NCBI RefSeq assembly: GCF_001667185.1
Contig: NZ_LZIC01000054.1
Location: 59,170 to 123,169, forward strand
Direction of reading: 5' to 3'
Origin: Mycobacterium sp. 852002-50816_SCH5313054-b
Lineage (GTDB): Bacteria; Actinomycetota; Actinomycetes; Mycobacteriales; Mycobacteriaceae
Length of the DNA: 64,000 nucleotides
The translations under genes were made by a program, and so were the position numbers. Shown here piece after piece: positions 11,816-23,207 of this stretch. Under the pieces are notes generated by a model, which was not told the origin of the DNA, did no database searches, and was given only the letters and a program-made list of their open reading frames with translations. Numbering within the stretch: position 1 is the first letter of the stretch; each line of letters starts with the position of its first letter.

Positions 11816-13186
11816 CTAGTCGCTGGGAACCGCGACGCGCCCGCGCAAATCGGCCGCGATCAGCCGGGCGGCCGCGTTTTGCCAGTTGTGCAATGAGCGC
11901 TGCGGGACCTCGGTGACCAGCCATTGCCACGCCTGCCGGGCGGTGGGGTCCAATCCGGCGGCGGTGGCGTTCTGCGCGTACGCGCGCACGCCGACGACGT
12001 AGGGGAAGTACAACGCGTTGTAGTAGCGCCACTCCTCGGTGGTGCCGAAATCGCCCGCGTCGCGCGGTTTGAGCCGGGCGATCCCGTCGGCGAGGACGGC
12101 CTTGAGCTCGTTGGCGCGCTCCACGGGGTGATCGGGCGCGCCCCGCGCGGCCAGCCGCTCGTCGATCACGGGCAGCGCGGTCAGCGGGCTGGCGACAAGC
12201 TTCGTCAGGTCGGCGTAGTGGCCCAGCGCCCGGCGGGTGAGCCTGGCGAAGGTGTCGTCGTCGACGTCGACCAGAGGGTCGGCCGAGCGCAGCGGCAGCG
12301 CCGCCCCGGTATGCCGCAGCGCGGCCCGGTCGGCGCGCAGCGAGGGCGACCTGGAGAACGCCAGCCGGTCCAGCACCCCGGCCAGCGGATCGGCCAGCAC
12401 CTGCACCGTGATGGCGATCGCCAGGGTGGTGAACATCAGCACCGTCAGCACCGTCTGCGTGGTGGGCTCGTGCCGGGTTACCGCGAGCCCGATCAGCGGC
12501 TGCCCGCCGAACAGCACGGCCACCGCCGAACAGCCGACGAACGAACGCAACATGTCGGCGCGCAGCGCCTGGCCCTCGTCGAAGGCGTCCCACAGCGCCA
12601 CCGCCACGCCGAGCGCCAGGACGTCGAAACCCGTCGAGGCCAGGGCCAGCCGGCTGGGGACCAGACCGAGCGGAATGATCAGGATGGCGTTGGCCAGCGC
12701 GAAGAACAGCGTCGCCATGACCACCACGCCGGCGACCGGCGTCGGCTGGGCGCGCCGGCGCAGCGCGACGACCATCGCCCCCAGGGTGGATACCGAGATC
12801 ACCGCCATCATCAGCACGTGACCTGGCCGCAGCGGGCCCTCGACGCTGCCGGCCATCATCGCCCCGAACAAAGTGAGCGCGGCGACACCGCCGATCAGCA
12901 GCAACTCACCGGTGCGCACCCGCCAGTGATCGCCCGGCCGCGACAGCTCCACCAGTACCGCGAACCACGCCACGCTGGGAACGGCCACCAAATAGATCTC
13001 GAGCCGCCCGAGCAGCGCGAGACGCGGGGCGTCCACGGAGCGCACCGCGTCCAGCGCCACCACCAAAGCGAAGCCACACAATCCCGCCGCCGCCAGTGCC
13101 AGCACCGGCTTACGCGGATCGCGGGCAAGGAGGTACAACCCCAGCCACCCGCTCAGCGTGAACACCACAGCCGACAGCGCAGCCAT
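11816..13186 (-). CDS. Polytopic membrane protein with cytoplasmic C-terminal domain, unknown
   Basis: The 456-residue protein has about nine predicted helices in residues 1-267, then a soluble C-terminal domain of about 190 residues with a conserved-looking WRYYNALYFPYVVG segment. The N-terminal half resembles the sensor regions of some actinobacterial signalling proteins, but there is no kinase, cyclase or DNA-binding motif. I do not recognise it and assign no function. It lies between the repeat copy and the prenyl synthase gene, where M. tuberculosis carries other genes (Rv1087-Rv1091 region). Confidence 0.75.
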   Translation of the reverse strand: MAALSAVVFTLSGWLGLYLLARDPRKPVLALAAAGLCGFALVVALDAVRSVDAPRLALLGRLEIYLVAVPSVAWFAVLVELSRPGDHWRVRTGELLLIGGVAALTLFGAMMAGSVEGPLRPGHVLMMAVISVSTLGAMVVALRRRAQPTPVAGVVVMATLFFALANAILIIPLGLVPSRLALASTGFDVLALGVAVALWDAFDEGQALRADMLRSFVGCSAVAVLFGGQPLIGLAVTRHEPTTQTVLTVLMFTTLAIAITVQVLADPLAGVLDRLAFSRSPSLRADRAALRHTGAALPLRSADPLVDVDDDTFARLTRRALGHYADLTKLVASPLTALPVIDERLAARGAPDHPVERANELKAVLADGIARLKPRDAGDFGTTEEWRYYNALYFPYVVGVRAYAQNATAAGLDPTARQAWQWLVTEVPQRSLHNWQNAAARLIAADLRGRVAVPSD

Positions 13187-13216
13187 GCATCTAGTTTGGC
13201 ACGGAGTTAAGTTGCG

Positions 13217-14005
13217 CTACTTGCCGTGGCGGCGATGCCGTTGGCTGTAGTCGCGCAGCGCGCGCAGGAAATCGACGCGGCGGAACGCCGGCCAGTGCGC
13301 CTCGGTGAACCACATCTCCGAATAGGCGCTCTGCCACAGCAGGAATCCCGACAGCCGCTGCTCCCCGGAGGTCCGGATGACCAGGTCCGGGTCCGGCTGC
13401 CCTGAGGTGTAAAGGTTTTCGGAGATGCCGTCGACGGTCACCGCGTCGATGAGCTCCTCGGCGGTGCCGCCGTTGGCGAGTTCCTTGCTCAGCAGCGCGC
13501 GCACCGCGTCGACGATCTCCCGGCGGCCGCCGTAGCCGACGGCGACGTTGACGTGGAAGGGCGCCTCGGCAGGCGTGGACTCCACCGCGTCGCGCAGCCG
13601 GCGCGCCGGCTCCTCGCCGATCAGCGCGAGGTCCCCGACGGTGCGCACGCTCCAGCTGTTGGCCGGTGCGCAGATCTCCTCCACCACATCGGTGATGATC
13701 TCGATGAGCCCGGCCAGCTCGTCGGGATCGCGCTGCAGGTTCTCGGTGGAGAGCAGGTAGACGGTGGTCATTTCGATGCCGGCCTCTTGGCACCACCGCA
13801 GCATCTCGGCGATCTTGACGGCGCCCATCCGGTAGCCGTAGCTGACGTCGTCGTAACCGGCGTTGCGCGCCCACCGCCGGTTCCCGTCGCACAGCACCGC
13901 GATGTGGCGGGGAAGTTCGGACTTGGAGGCCGCCAGACCCTGCCTCAGCCGCAGCTCGTAGACGCGGTACAACGGCTCCTTGAGCCGTGGCGGGATGATC
14001 TCCAC
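13217..14005 (-). CDS. Short-chain (Z)-isoprenyl diphosphate synthase, Rv1086-like
   Basis: The 262-residue cis-prenyltransferase is the same length as Rv1086, which makes Z,E-farnesyl diphosphate, the primer for decaprenyl phosphate used in arabinan, mycolyl and peptidoglycan assembly. The catalytic Asp block HIAVLCDGNRRWA, the STENLQR segment and the C-terminal RTSGEQRLSGFLLWQ motif are present. The GTG at 14005 gives the Rv1086 start (VEIIPPRLKEPLY). It has TAGTGT 8 nt upstream, consistent with leaderless expression, and also a GGAG. Confidence 0.95.
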   Translation of the reverse strand: MEIIPPRLKEPLYRVYELRLRQGLAASKSELPRHIAVLCDGNRRWARNAGYDDVSYGYRMGAVKIAEMLRWCQEAGIEMTTVYLLSTENLQRDPDELAGLIEIITDVVEEICAPANSWSVRTVGDLALIGEEPARRLRDAVESTPAEAPFHVNVAVGYGGRREIVDAVRALLSKELANGGTAEELIDAVTVDGISENLYTSGQPDPDLVIRTSGEQRLSGFLLWQSAYSEMWFTEAHWPAFRRVDFLRALRDYSQRHRRHGK

Positions 14006-14013
14006 GAAGCTCC

Positions 14014-14019
14014 ACACTA
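14014..14019 (-). promoter_or_regulatory. -10 box TAGTGT for prenyl synthase
   Basis: The TANNNT-type element ends 8 nt before the GTG start codon on the minus strand. A leaderless start or a very short leader is likely. Confidence 0.45.
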
Positions 14020-14156
14020 CTGTGACCGGCGCCAAATTCCGGCGGGCATTTTCGCGATGTCACCGCACGCCCGACACCGTGCTGTGACGATTCGCGGCTA
14101 CTGTTGGTGCGAAGGAGCGAACGGCAACGCGAGGCAATGCAGTCCCAGAGGGAGTC

Positions 14157-14903
14157 ATGAGCAGCCAGACGGACACGCAGCACGAGACAGCGCCGGTCGC
14201 GCCCGGCAATCCCGTCGAAGAGCTCGTCGAGGGCGCCGCCGAGGTCCTGAGCAAGCCCCGCATGCGCGGCTGGATCCACTTCTATTCCGCGTGGCTGGCG
14301 ATCGTCTGCGGGGCGACCCTGGTGTCGGTGTCCTGGGCGGTGGCATCCACCCGCGCCGGTCTGACGACATTCGCCTACGCCATCGCGACCGTGGCGATGT
14401 TCGGCGTCAGCGCCACCTACCACCGCGTCAACTGGAAAACCGCGACGAGCCGCAAGCTCATGAAGCGGCTCGACCACTCGATGATCTTCCTGTTCATCGC
14501 CGGCAGCTACACACCGTTCGCGATGCTGGCCATGCCGCCCGCGGACGGGCGAGTGGTGTTGTGGATCGTGTGGGGCGGCGCGCTGGCCGGCGTCGCGTTG
14601 AAGGTGTGCTGGCCGACGGCGCCCCGCTGGGTGGGTGTGCCGCTGTATCTGCTGCTGGGCTGGGTGGCCGTCTGGTATGCCCCCACGATCATCCACGTCG
14701 CCGGGGTGGCCGCCATGGTGCTGCTCGCCGTCGGCGGCGCGTTCTACAGCGTCGGCGGCCTGCTCTACGGGCTGCGCTGGCCGGATCCGTGGCCCAAGAC
14801 GTTCGGCTACCACGAGTTCTTCCACGCCTTCACCGCGATCGCGGCGATCCTGCACTACATCGCGATGTGGCTCGCGGTCTTCTATGTCGGCCACCCCGCC
14901 TAG
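14157..14903 (+). CDS. Hemolysin III / PAQR-type membrane protein, Rv1085c-like
   Basis: The 248-residue integral membrane protein has seven predicted helices and the signature residues of the HlyIII/PAQR superfamily: [23 protein letters not shown] and a C-terminal [18 protein letters not shown]. The conserved Ser/His/Asp residues probably bind a metal ion. Family members are proposed membrane hydrolases; haemolysis is historical naming only. AGAGGGAG 4 nt before the ATG supports the start. Confidence 0.92.
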   Translation: MSSQTDTQHETAPVAPGNPVEELVEGAAEVLSKPRMRGWIHFYSAWLAIVCGATLVSVSWAVASTRAGLTTFAYAIATVAMFGVSATYHRVNWKTATSRKLMKRLDHSMIFLFIAGSYTPFAMLAMPPADGRVVLWIVWGGALAGVALKVCWPTAPRWVGVPLYLLLGWVAVWYAPTIIHVAGVAAMVLLAVGGAFYSVGGLLYGLRWPDPWPKTFGYHEFFHAFTAIAAILHYIAMWLAVFYVGHPA

Positions 14904-14910
14904 CGCGGGT

Positions 14911-15294
14911 TTACAGCTGCCGCACGTCGGCCGCCGACCAGTAGGCCTTCATGGCGGCGACTTTGCCCTGGGCATCGAAGACCATCACGTCGATCGGCTC
15001 GATCACCATTTTGTGCTCGCCCGCGGTCACCGTCAGCCGGAACTGGAAGGCCGCCTCGTGGCCGGCGACGCGCAGCGTCACCAGCTCGCATTCGCGCCGC
15101 ACGTCGCTGACCGCGGCGTAGAAACCGCGGATCGCCTGACGCCCGATGTGCACCTCGCCCCCGACCGGGTCCTCGACGGTCGCGTCGTCGGCGTACAGCT
15201 CGACGATGTCGTCGGCGCTGCCCTTGGCGACCAGCTCGATGTAGCGGTTGACGGTCTCGGTGATCGCTTGGACCCTGTCGGTGGCGTTCGGCAT
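14911..15294 (-). CDS. Steroid delta-isomerase-like protein (NTF2/SnoaL fold)
   Basis: The 127-residue protein has the length of bacterial delta5-3-ketosteroid isomerases. It keeps their catalytic triad at matching spacing: Y18, D42 in ATVEDPVG and D102 in EPIDVMVFD. The classic C. testosteroni enzyme uses Y14, D38 and D99. Steroid isomerisation is therefore plausible rather than a generic SnoaL role. It is downstream of, and convergent with, the hemolysin III gene. It precedes no steroid-catabolism cluster in this window. The ATG at 15294 avoids overlap with the DUF255 gene. Confidence 0.82.
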   Translation of the reverse strand: MPNATDRVQAITETVNRYIELVAKGSADDIVELYADDATVEDPVGGEVHIGRQAIRGFYAAVSDVRRECELVTLRVAGHEAAFQFRLTVTAGEHKMVIEPIDVMVFDAQGKVAAMKAYWSAADVRQL

Positions 15295-15316
15295 GGGACG
15301 CAGGGTAGCCGCCGGG

Positions 15317-17339
<2,023 letters not shown>

Positions 17340-17353
<14 letters not shown>

Positions 17354-17633
17354 CGCCGGGTCCTGGCGCCCGCGCGGATCCGTTCGGCCGCCCCGGCGGC
17401 TGGTCTTCGCCGACCGTGTCGGTGCCCTCGTCGGCGGCCTGGTCGGGCTCGGGATGCGCGGGATCGAATGTTTTGGGCACCTTCTTCAGTTGCCGGTTCA
17501 TCGACCGCAACAGGAACACGGTGGCGATCAGCAGCAGCACGACGACCAACAGGCCCACCGGGCTGGCCTTGCCGAAATCGGGGCCGTGGTTGTGGGGTCC
17601 GTCCGCGATCACCGCGATCAGGTAGTGATTCAC
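17340..17633 (-). CDS. Small membrane protein, Rv1083-like
   Basis: The 97-residue protein has one transmembrane helix (about 27-43, [17 protein letters not shown]), a [14 protein letters not shown] juxtamembrane segment and an acidic, Pro-rich cytoplasmic tail. The GTG start overlaps the mca stop by four bases (GTGA), so translation is coupled. It overlaps the DUF255 gene downstream. Its function is unknown; the order mca-Rv1083-Rv1084 is conserved. Confidence 0.88.
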
Positions 17634-18502
17634 CCGTCATCCTCGATTCCGGCGAAGAGGTCGTCCTCGGGGAATTTGACGGGGACGCGGGAGCGTGCCA
17701 GCTCGAATTCCTCAGTCGGCCATAGCCTTTGCTGCCATTCGATGGGCGCGGCGAAGAATTCGGCATTCGGGTCGATCTGGGTGGCGTGCGCGCGCAACGC
17801 GTCGTCGCGCTGGCTGAAGTACGCCGAGCACTCGACGCGCGTCGTCACCCGCGACTCGAACGGGTCGTGCTCGGGATCCCAATGCTTGAGCCACTTCTGG
17901 AACGGCCCCTCTTGGCCGCGCTTGACGAACTCGTCGTGCAGCAGCTGCATCCGCGCGCGCAGGAAGCCGTGGTTGTAGTACAGCTTGGACACCGTCCACG
18001 GCTCACCGGCGTCCGGGAAGCGGGCGTAGTCGCCCGCCGCCTCGAAGGCACCGACCGAAACCTGGTGGCAGCGGATGTGGTCGGGGTGGGGGTAGCCGCC
18101 GTTCTCGTCGTAGGTAGTGATCACGTGCGGCCGGAATTCGCGGACCACGCGCACCAACGCCTCGACGGGTTCCTCGAGCGGCACCTGCGCGAAGCAGCCG
18201 TCGGGCAGCGGTGGCGGCGGGTCGCCCTGGGGCAGGCCGGAGTCGACGAAACCCAGCCACGTGTGCTCCACACCGAGGATCTCGGCCGCCTTCGCCATCT
18301 CGTCACGGCGGATTTCGGCCATGTGCTCCAGCACATCGGGCAGGTCCATCGCCGGGTTGAGAATCTCGCCGCGCTCGCCGCCGGTCAACGTCACCACCAG
18401 CACGCGGTGACCCTCGTCGGCGTAGCGGGCGAGCGTCGCCGCACCCTTGCTGGACTCGTCGTCGGGGTGGGCGTGCACCGCCATCAACCGCAGTTCGCTC
18501 AC
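17630..18502 (-). CDS. mca: Mycothiol S-conjugate amidase
   Basis: The 290-residue zinc amidase cleaves mycothiol S-conjugates for export of mercapturic acids, a detoxification step specific to actinobacteria. The LmbE/PIG-L zinc motif AHPDDE (11-16) and the second zinc ligand block [12 protein letters not shown] are present. The product matches Rv1082 closely in length. The GTG start has GAGGGGG about 5 nt upstream. It is first in the mca-Rv1083-Rv1084 operon. Confidence 0.96.
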   Translation of the reverse strand: MSELRLMAVHAHPDDESSKGAATLARYADEGHRVLVVTLTGGERGEILNPAMDLPDVLEHMAEIRRDEMAKAAEILGVEHTWLGFVDSGLPQGDPPPPLPDGCFAQVPLEEPVEALVRVVREFRPHVITTYDENGGYPHPDHIRCHQVSVGAFEAAGDYARFPDAGEPWTVSKLYYNHGFLRARMQLLHDEFVKRGQEGPFQKWLKHWDPEHDPFESRVTTRVECSAYFSQRDDALRAHATQIDPNAEFFAAPIEWQQRLWPTEEFELARSRVPVKFPEDDLFAGIEDDG

Positions 18503-18573
18503 GTGCCCCCTCAAGTTTGTCCGAGTCGGTTCGCTGGTCGCCCCTGACGGGCTATAAGAGCTAGAAGCGACCT

Positions 18574-18579
18574 TATAAT
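18574..18579 (+). promoter_or_regulatory. -10 box TATAAT upstream of DUF4307 gene
   Basis: A consensus TATAAT occurs 67 nt before the ATG of the DUF4307 gene, in the AT-richer divergent region with mca. A start around 18,586 would give a leader of about 60 nt. Confidence 0.5.
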
Positions 18580-18646
18580 TCCAGTTCCGATCGTTGCATC
18601 CTGTCGACCGGTGTCCGACAGCCCACTCACCCAGGCATACCCAGGC

Positions 18647-19081
18647 ATGACCGAAACTCCCCTTCCGCGCCCCGAGGCCCGCTACGGCCGGTCGCGGCTG
18701 TCGCGCGTCTCCCGCCGCCGCGTGGTCATCGGGCTGGCGGTGCTGGTGGTCGGCGTCGGCATCGTCGTCGCGGTCGTCGGCTACCAGCGGCTCGGCACCA
18801 GCGCGGTGTCGGGGACGCTGGCCGGCTACCAGGTGGTCGACAACGAGACCGCGTCGGTAACGATCAGCGTGACCCGATCCGACCCGTCGCGGCCGGTGGA
18901 CTGCATCGTGCGGGTCAAGGCCAAAGACGGCAGCGAGACGGGCCGGCGCGAGGTGCTGGTGCCGCCCTCCGAGGCGGCCACCGTACAGGTGACCACGACG
19001 GTGAAATCCGCCCAACCGCCGGTGATGGCCGACATCTACGGCTGCGGCGCCGACGTGCCCGGCTACCTGCGGGCGTCCTGA
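18647..19081 (+). CDS. DUF4307 membrane protein, Rv1081c-like
   Basis: The 144-residue protein has a basic N-terminus, one transmembrane helix (about 27-47) and an extracytoplasmic beta-rich domain with a conserved [10 protein letters not shown] segment. It equals Rv1081c in length. A GTG 12 codons upstream (18611) is an alternative start; the ATG gives the family N-terminus. It is divergent from mca and lies about 200 nt before greA. Its function is unknown. Confidence 0.88.
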   Translation: MTETPLPRPEARYGRSRLSRVSRRRVVIGLAVLVVGVGIVVAVVGYQRLGTSAVSGTLAGYQVVDNETASVTISVTRSDPSRPVDCIVRVKAKDGSETGRREVLVPPSEAATVQVTTTVKSAQPPVMADIYGCGADVPGYLRAS

Positions 19082-19280
19082 CCGCACGACAAACGCGAAC
19101 GGTGAATATCGAGTCATCATCTGTTTGCGCGGTGGTAACATGGATGAATGCACGGTTCCTGCTGGGACCGTGTATTGCTGCATTAATGGCCGTGAGAACG
19201 ACGCGGCGGTAGCCCCAAGCAGCGGGCTTCACAGGCTTACGCGGTTACGCGGAACATACAGATACGAGGAGCACGACAAG

Positions 19281-19775
19281 ATGACGGATACTCAGGTGAC
19301 CTGGCTGACTCAGGAGTCACATGACCGACTGAAGGCCGAGCTCGACCAGTTGATCGCGAATCGTCCGGTCATCGCCGCGGAAATCAACGACCGCCGCGAG
19401 GAGGGTGACCTCCGCGAGAACGGCGGCTACCACGCCGCCCGCGAAGAGCAGGGCCAGCAGGAGGCCCGCATCCGCCAGCTGCAGGACCTGCTCAACAACG
19501 CCAAGGTCGGTGAAGCGCCCAAGCAGTCCGGCGTCGCGCTGCCCGGCTCGGTGGTCAAGGTCTACTACAACGGCGACAAGTCCGACAACGAGACGTTCTT
19601 GATCGCCACCCGCCAGGAGGGCGTGAACGAGGGCAAGCTCGAGGTTTACTCGCCGAACTCACCGCTGGGCGGCGCCCTGATCGACGCCAAGGTGGGCGAG
19701 ACCCGCAGCTACACCGTGCCCAACGGCAACACCGTCAAGGTCACGCTGGTCAGCGCGGAGCCGTACCACTCCTAG
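19281..19775 (+). CDS. greA: Transcription elongation factor GreA
   Basis: The 164-residue factor rescues backtracked RNA polymerase by stimulating transcript cleavage. The coiled-coil tip acidic pair is visible in [20 protein letters not shown] (about 39-58), followed by the FKBP-like C-terminal domain. GAGGAG lies 9 nt before the ATG. The length equals M. tuberculosis GreA. It is convergent with metB, with only 8 bp between stops. Confidence 0.98.
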   Translation: MTDTQVTWLTQESHDRLKAELDQLIANRPVIAAEINDRREEGDLRENGGYHAAREEQGQQEARIRQLQDLLNNAKVGEAPKQSGVALPGSVVKVYYNGDKSDNETFLIATRQEGVNEGKLEVYSPNSPLGGALIDAKVGETRSYTVPNGNTVKVTLVSAEPYHS

Positions 19776-19783
19776 CGATCGCG

Positions 19784-20950
19784 CTAGGTCAGGGCCTGCT
19801 CCAGGTCGGCAAGCAGGTCGGCGGCGTCCTCGATGCCGACGGAAAGCCGCACCAGGTCGTCGGGCACTTCCAGCTGCGAGCCGGCCGTCGATGCGTGCGT
19901 CATGGCGCTGGGCAGCTCGATCAGCGACTCGACCCCGCCCAGGGATTCGGCCAGGATGAACACCTGGGTGCGGGCGCACAGCTTCTCGGCGGCTCGCCGG
20001 CCGCCCCGCATGCGCATCGAGACCATGCCGCCGAAGCCGCGCATCTGCCGCGCCGCGATCTGGTGCCCGGGATGGCCGGGTAGGCCCGGGTACAGCACCG
20101 CGCTCACCGAAGGGTGTCCGGCGAGGAATTCCGCTACCGCCAAGGCGTTTTCGCTGTGCCGCTGCATCCGCAGCACCAGCGTCTTCAGGCCGCGCATCGT
20201 CAGGTAGGCGTCGAACGGACCGGGCACCGCGCCGGCCCCGTTCTGCAGGAACGCGAAGGCGTCGTCCAGGTCGTGGTCGTTGGTGATCAGCGCGCCGCCC
20301 ACGACGTCGGAGTGGCCGCCGATGTATTTGGTGGTCGAGTGCAGCACGACGTCGGCGGCCAGCGTCAACGGCTGTTGCAGCGCCGGCGACGCGAAGGTGT
20401 TGTCCACCAGCACCTTCGCGGAGCTCTGGTGGCCGATGTCGGAGATGGCCGCGATGTCGGCGATGGTCAGCAGCGGATTGGTCGGCGTTTCCACCCAGAT
20501 CAGCCGCGTCTGCGGGGTGATCGCGGCGCGGACGGCGTCGAGGTCGGACAGCGCCACCGGCGTGTACTGGACGTTCCACCGGGTGAACACCTTGTCGATC
20601 AGCCGGAACGTGCCGCCGTAGGCGTCGTCGGGGATCACGACGTGGTCGCCGGGCCGCAGCATCGCCCGCAACGCGCAGTCGGTGGCGGCCATGCCGGAAC
20701 TGAACGCGCGCCCGAAGGCGCCCTCTTCGACGGCCGCCAGCGACGCCTCCAGCGCGGCCCGCGTCGGGTTGCCGGTGCGCGCGTATTCGAAGCCGCCGCG
20801 CAGACCGCCGACACCGTCCTGGGCAAACGTGCTGCTGGCGTAGATCGGGGCGTTCACCGCCCCCGTCGCGGGATCGGGCCGATACCCGGCGTGAATGGCT
20901 GTGGTGGCCAGCCCTTGGAACCGGTGGTGTCCGCTACGGTCCTCGCTCAT
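19784..20950 (-). CDS. metB: Cystathionine gamma-synthase
   Basis: The 388-residue PLP enzyme of the Cys/Met metabolism family joins O-acyl-homoserine and cysteine to cystathionine. The PLP lysine is K208 in HSTTKYIGGHSD, with cofactor-binding SSGMAAT and VDNTFASP blocks. With cbs 800 bp away it brackets the transsulfuration step in both directions, as at Rv1079/Rv1077. Gamma-lyase activity cannot be excluded by sequence alone. Confidence 0.95.
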   Translation of the reverse strand: MSEDRSGHHRFQGLATTAIHAGYRPDPATGAVNAPIYASSTFAQDGVGGLRGGFEYARTGNPTRAALEASLAAVEEGAFGRAFSSGMAATDCALRAMLRPGDHVVIPDDAYGGTFRLIDKVFTRWNVQYTPVALSDLDAVRAAITPQTRLIWVETPTNPLLTIADIAAISDIGHQSSAKVLVDNTFASPALQQPLTLAADVVLHSTTKYIGGHSDVVGGALITNDHDLDDAFAFLQNGAGAVPGPFDAYLTMRGLKTLVLRMQRHSENALAVAEFLAGHPSVSAVLYPGLPGHPGHQIAARQMRGFGGMVSMRMRGGRRAAEKLCARTQVFILAESLGGVESLIELPSAMTHASTAGSQLEVPDDLVRLSVGIEDAADLLADLEQALT

Positions 20951-21009
20951 CGACGATCAGCCTAGTGCCACCCTCCGGCGGGCCGACGTCGACCGAATGC
21001 CGTTCGCGA

Positions 21010-21654
21010 TCAGGGCTGTTCGAGCGGCAGGCACACCGTCGTCATGATCTTGTCCGCCAGCGTTTGCCGCTTGGCGTCCCAGAGCGGAAACAGGTAACCG
21101 ATGTAGCAGATGACCGAGTCGACGAAGTGCGCGAGCTGGCGCACGACTGACATCCCGAAGCCGATCGGTTGGCCGGTGACCTCGCTGACCACCTTGAACT
21201 TCATCACCGACTTGCCGATGCTCGAGCCGGTGGTGCCCTGGCGGTAGCCGTAGTTCCAGACCACGTAGGCCAGCGCCAGCAGGACGGTCAACCAGTACAG
21301 CAGCATGCCGATGCCGCTGGGCTGGCTGACGCAGTACTGGTTGACGCTGTACTGGTTGATGTCGCTGACGCACGACTGTTGCGTGGTGAGCGCCTGGATG
21401 AGCACGCCGATACCGACCAGTACGGCGGCCGGGATGTTGTCGATCAGGAATGCCAGGACCCGGGTCACCCACGGCGTGTAGGACTCCGTCGGCAGGGCGC
21501 GGATCGCCGGCCCCGGCGGAGGCGGCGCGTAGCCGCCCGATGGCGGGGGCGGCGGCGGGTAGGAGCCGCCGCCGGGCGGCGGTGGCGGAGATGCCGGGCC
21601 GCCGGGCCCAGGGGGTGGCTGATAAGACTCGCCGGACGACGGTTGATCGGTCAT
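21010..21654 (-). CDS. pra: Proline-rich antigen homologue, RDD-family membrane protein
   Basis: The 214-residue protein has a Pro/Gly-rich cytoplasmic N-terminus (about 1-50) and an RDD membrane domain (about 60-210). The domain carries the Arg/Asp residues of the family (WVTRVLAFLIDNIPAAV) and the GSSIGKSVMKFKVV block. It corresponds to Rv1078 (Pra). The ATG at 21654 has GGAGG 7 nt upstream. It lies between metB and cbs as in M. tuberculosis. Confidence 0.94.
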   Translation of the reverse strand: MTDQPSSGESYQPPPGPGGPASPPPPPGGGSYPPPPPPSGGYAPPPPGPAIRALPTESYTPWVTRVLAFLIDNIPAAVLVGIGVLIQALTTQQSCVSDINQYSVNQYCVSQPSGIGMLLYWLTVLLALAYVVWNYGYRQGTTGSSIGKSVMKFKVVSEVTGQPIGFGMSVVRQLAHFVDSVICYIGYLFPLWDAKRQTLADKIMTTVCLPLEQP

Positions 21655-21760
21655 GGACAACCCTCCACTGAGTTAGCTGAACCAGGCCGCATTACAGTAC
21701 CTGAGGGCGGCGCCCGCGAAGGGATTTAAGCGACATTTGCGCCGCCGCCGACGGGCTCCG

Positions 21761-23167
21761 CTAACGCCGCACCGTCGCCGCACGGGGCCCTTCCGACAGG
21801 AAGCCCAACAAGTCGTACCGGGTGATGACCCCGACCGGTTTGCCCTCCTCCACCACCATCAACGCGTCCCAGTCGCGCAACGCCTTGCCGGCCGCGCTGA
21901 CCAATTCGCCGGCCCCGATCATCGGCAGCGGCGGGCTCATGTGCAGCGACACGGCGTCGGCCAGCTTCGCCCGGCCCTCGAAGACGGCCGACAGTAGCTC
22001 GCGTTCGGAAACGCTGCCGGCCACCTCGCCGGCCATCACCGGCGGCTCGGCGCCGACCACGGGCATCTGCGACACGCCGTACTCGCGCAGGATGCCGATG
22101 GCGTCGCGCACGGTCTCGGACGGGTGGGTGTGCACCAGGTCGGGCAGCGCGCCCGATTTGCGGCGCAGCACGTCGCCCACGCTGAACTCCTCCGTCGAAC
22201 CGTCGAGGCGGGCCTGCAGGAATCCGTACGACGACATCCAGGCGTCGTTGAAGATCTTGGACATGTAGCCGCGCCCGCCGTCGGGCAGCAGGACCACGAC
22301 CAGCGCGTCGGGCCCGGCTTCCTCGGCGACGCGGATCGCGGCGACGACCGCCATCCCGCACGACCCGCCGACGAGCATCGCCTCCTCGCGGGCCAGCCGC
22401 CGCGTCATGTTGAACGAGTCGGAGTCCGACACCGCGATGATCTGGTCGGGCACCGTGCGGTCGTAAGCCTGCGGCCAGAAGTCCTCGCCGACGCCCTCGA
22501 CCAGGTAGGGGCGGCCGCTGCCGCCCGAGTACACCGAGCCTTCGGGGTCGGCGCCGATGATGCGGACCCGGCCGCCGGACACCTCCTTGAGGTAGCGGCC
22601 CGCACCGGTGATCGTGCCGCCGGTGCCGATGCCGGCGACGAAATGGGTGACCTTGCCGTCGGTATCGGCCCAAATCTCCGGGCCGGTGGTCGCGTAGTGG
22701 CTGGCCGGCCCCTCCGGGTTGGCGTACTGGTCGGGCTTCCAGGCACCGTCGATCTCCGTGACGAGCCGGTCGGAGACGCTGTAGTAGCTGTCCGGATGGT
22801 CGGGCGGCACGGCCGTCGGGCACACCACGACCTCCGCGCCGTAGGCGAGCAGCACGTTGCGCTTGTCCTCGCTGACCTTGTCGGGGCAGACGAACACGCA
22901 CTTGTACCCGCGGTGCTGGGCGACCAGCGCGAGGCCGACACCGGTGTTGCCCGACGTCGGCTCGACGATGGTGCCTCCGGGCTTGAGCTGCCCGCTGGCC
23001 TCGGCGGCGTCGATCATCTTCACCGCGATCCGGTCCTTGGAGCTGCCACCGGGGTTGAGGTATTCGACCTTGGCCGCCACCGTGCCCGCGCCGTCGGGGA
23101 CGACCGAGTTCAGCCGAACCAGCGGCGTCCCACCGATGAGGTCACTGATGTGCTGCGCGATCCGCAT
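21761..23167 (-). CDS. cbs: Cystathionine beta-synthase
   Basis: The 468-residue enzyme condenses serine and homocysteine to cystathionine. The PLP lysine K44 lies in NPGGSSKDR; PTSGNTG binds the cofactor carboxylate and GIGTGGTITG its phosphate. Two C-terminal CBS domains (about 340-460) follow, as in Rv1077, where they may sense S-adenosylmethionine. The ATG gives the expected N-terminus MRIAQHISDLIGGTPLV. Confidence 0.97.
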   Translation of the reverse strand: MRIAQHISDLIGGTPLVRLNSVVPDGAGTVAAKVEYLNPGGSSKDRIAVKMIDAAEASGQLKPGGTIVEPTSGNTGVGLALVAQHRGYKCVFVCPDKVSEDKRNVLLAYGAEVVVCPTAVPPDHPDSYYSVSDRLVTEIDGAWKPDQYANPEGPASHYATTGPEIWADTDGKVTHFVAGIGTGGTITGAGRYLKEVSGGRVRIIGADPEGSVYSGGSGRPYLVEGVGEDFWPQAYDRTVPDQIIAVSDSDSFNMTRRLAREEAMLVGGSCGMAVVAAIRVAEEAGPDALVVVLLPDGGRGYMSKIFNDAWMSSYGFLQARLDGSTEEFSVGDVLRRKSGALPDLVHTHPSETVRDAIGILREYGVSQMPVVGAEPPVMAGEVAGSVSERELLSAVFEGRAKLADAVSLHMSPPLPMIGAGELVSAAGKALRDWDALMVVEEGKPVGVITRYDLLGFLSEGPRAATVRR

Positions 23168-23207
23168 GCGTTCATCGTGTCAGGCGGATTCGGGCGGCGC
23201 ACACTCG

